From an uncultured Coleofasciculus sp. (GTDB lineage: Bacteria > Cyanobacteriota > Cyanobacteriia > Cyanobacteriales > Coleofasciculaceae): DNA of 13,669 nucleotides. The notes below the pieces were generated by a model. That model was not told where the DNA came from and searched no databases. It was given only the letters and a program-made list of their open reading frames with translations. Below are positions 13,488 to 13,669 of this stretch, in pieces. Made by a program: the position numbers and the translations under genes. Position 1 is the first letter of the stretch, and the number at the start of each line of letters is the position of its first letter. The stretch is from positions 1-13,669 of the forward strand of contig CADCTM010000221.1 of NCBI GenBank assembly GCA_902805485.1, in the 5' to 3' direction.

Positions 13488-13669
13488 GATACTGTTAGGA
13501 GCAGGGCTTAGAGGGGCACTCGCCTATTGACATGATTCCAGTAATCTGCAGGTGCGGCTACCAAGACGACTTTCCGCTTACAGCAGTTTTCAACTCAAGC
13601 AAGGTAGAGAGAATGGGTAAGGGCGGGTTTTGGAGAGCAATGAGTTGGTATGAATAGAAGCGTGAAGCT

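Noticed and set aside
13651..13669. Start of a + strand gene running off the window
   Set aside because: Only six codons are visible and no clear ribosome site.
13461..13669. Possible RNA gene or ORF at the right end
   Set aside because: Apart from the -10 element of the hydrolase gene, no tRNA fold, hairpin or supported frame was found.

Overview
The window is chromosomal DNA of a cyanobacterium. The best evidence is 14 copies of the octamer palindrome GCGATCGC (HIP1), where chance predicts about 0.2. Cyanobacterial protein types agree with this: a fused proline-catabolic PutA without a DNA-binding domain, a HhoA/HtrA-type protease, an InrS-like CsoR-family metal sensor and a class IIIb adenylate cyclase. 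The genus cannot be fixed from the sequence alone. There are no rRNA or tRNA genes, no CRISPR array and no transposase.

Left part, + strand, 217-6445: five co-oriented genes, all signalling-type. They are a V4R-like protein, a conservon (CvnD/MglA)-type small GTPase, a STAND NTPase (NB-ARC plus TPR plus C-terminal membrane anchor), a lipoprotein built from two degenerate molybdopterin-oxidoreductase-like domains, and a transmembrane HAMP/adenylate cyclase. The last two probably form an envelope sensor that controls cAMP. The V4R-like gene and the GTPase are separated by a 13-bp perfect hairpin and a 12-codon mini-ORF that may be the relic of a roadblock gene.

Middle, - strand, 6539-9550: bifunctional proline dehydrogenase / glutamate-semialdehyde dehydrogenase (proline to glutamate). 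A GC-rich repeat-like insertion is translated in frame in the linker between its two enzyme domains. The convergent junction with the cyclase gene holds two small hairpins.

9551-10519 is a gene-poor stretch. It holds the putA promoter, a doubtful 26-codon basic ORF, a frameshifted remnant of a secreted protein, three HIP1 sites and the probable htrA terminator.

Right part: a HtrA-family envelope protease (- strand) diverges from an InrS/CsoR-like repressor (+ strand), which has a good promoter and a possible operator at its start codon. The repressor converges on a two-domain protein whose C-terminal half looks like an NlpC/P60-CHAP peptidoglycan hydrolase. The last ~200 bases hold no gene I can support.

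Starts were re-chosen in several places because the longest reading frames begin at unsupported TTG codons. Residue numbers below follow the chosen starts.
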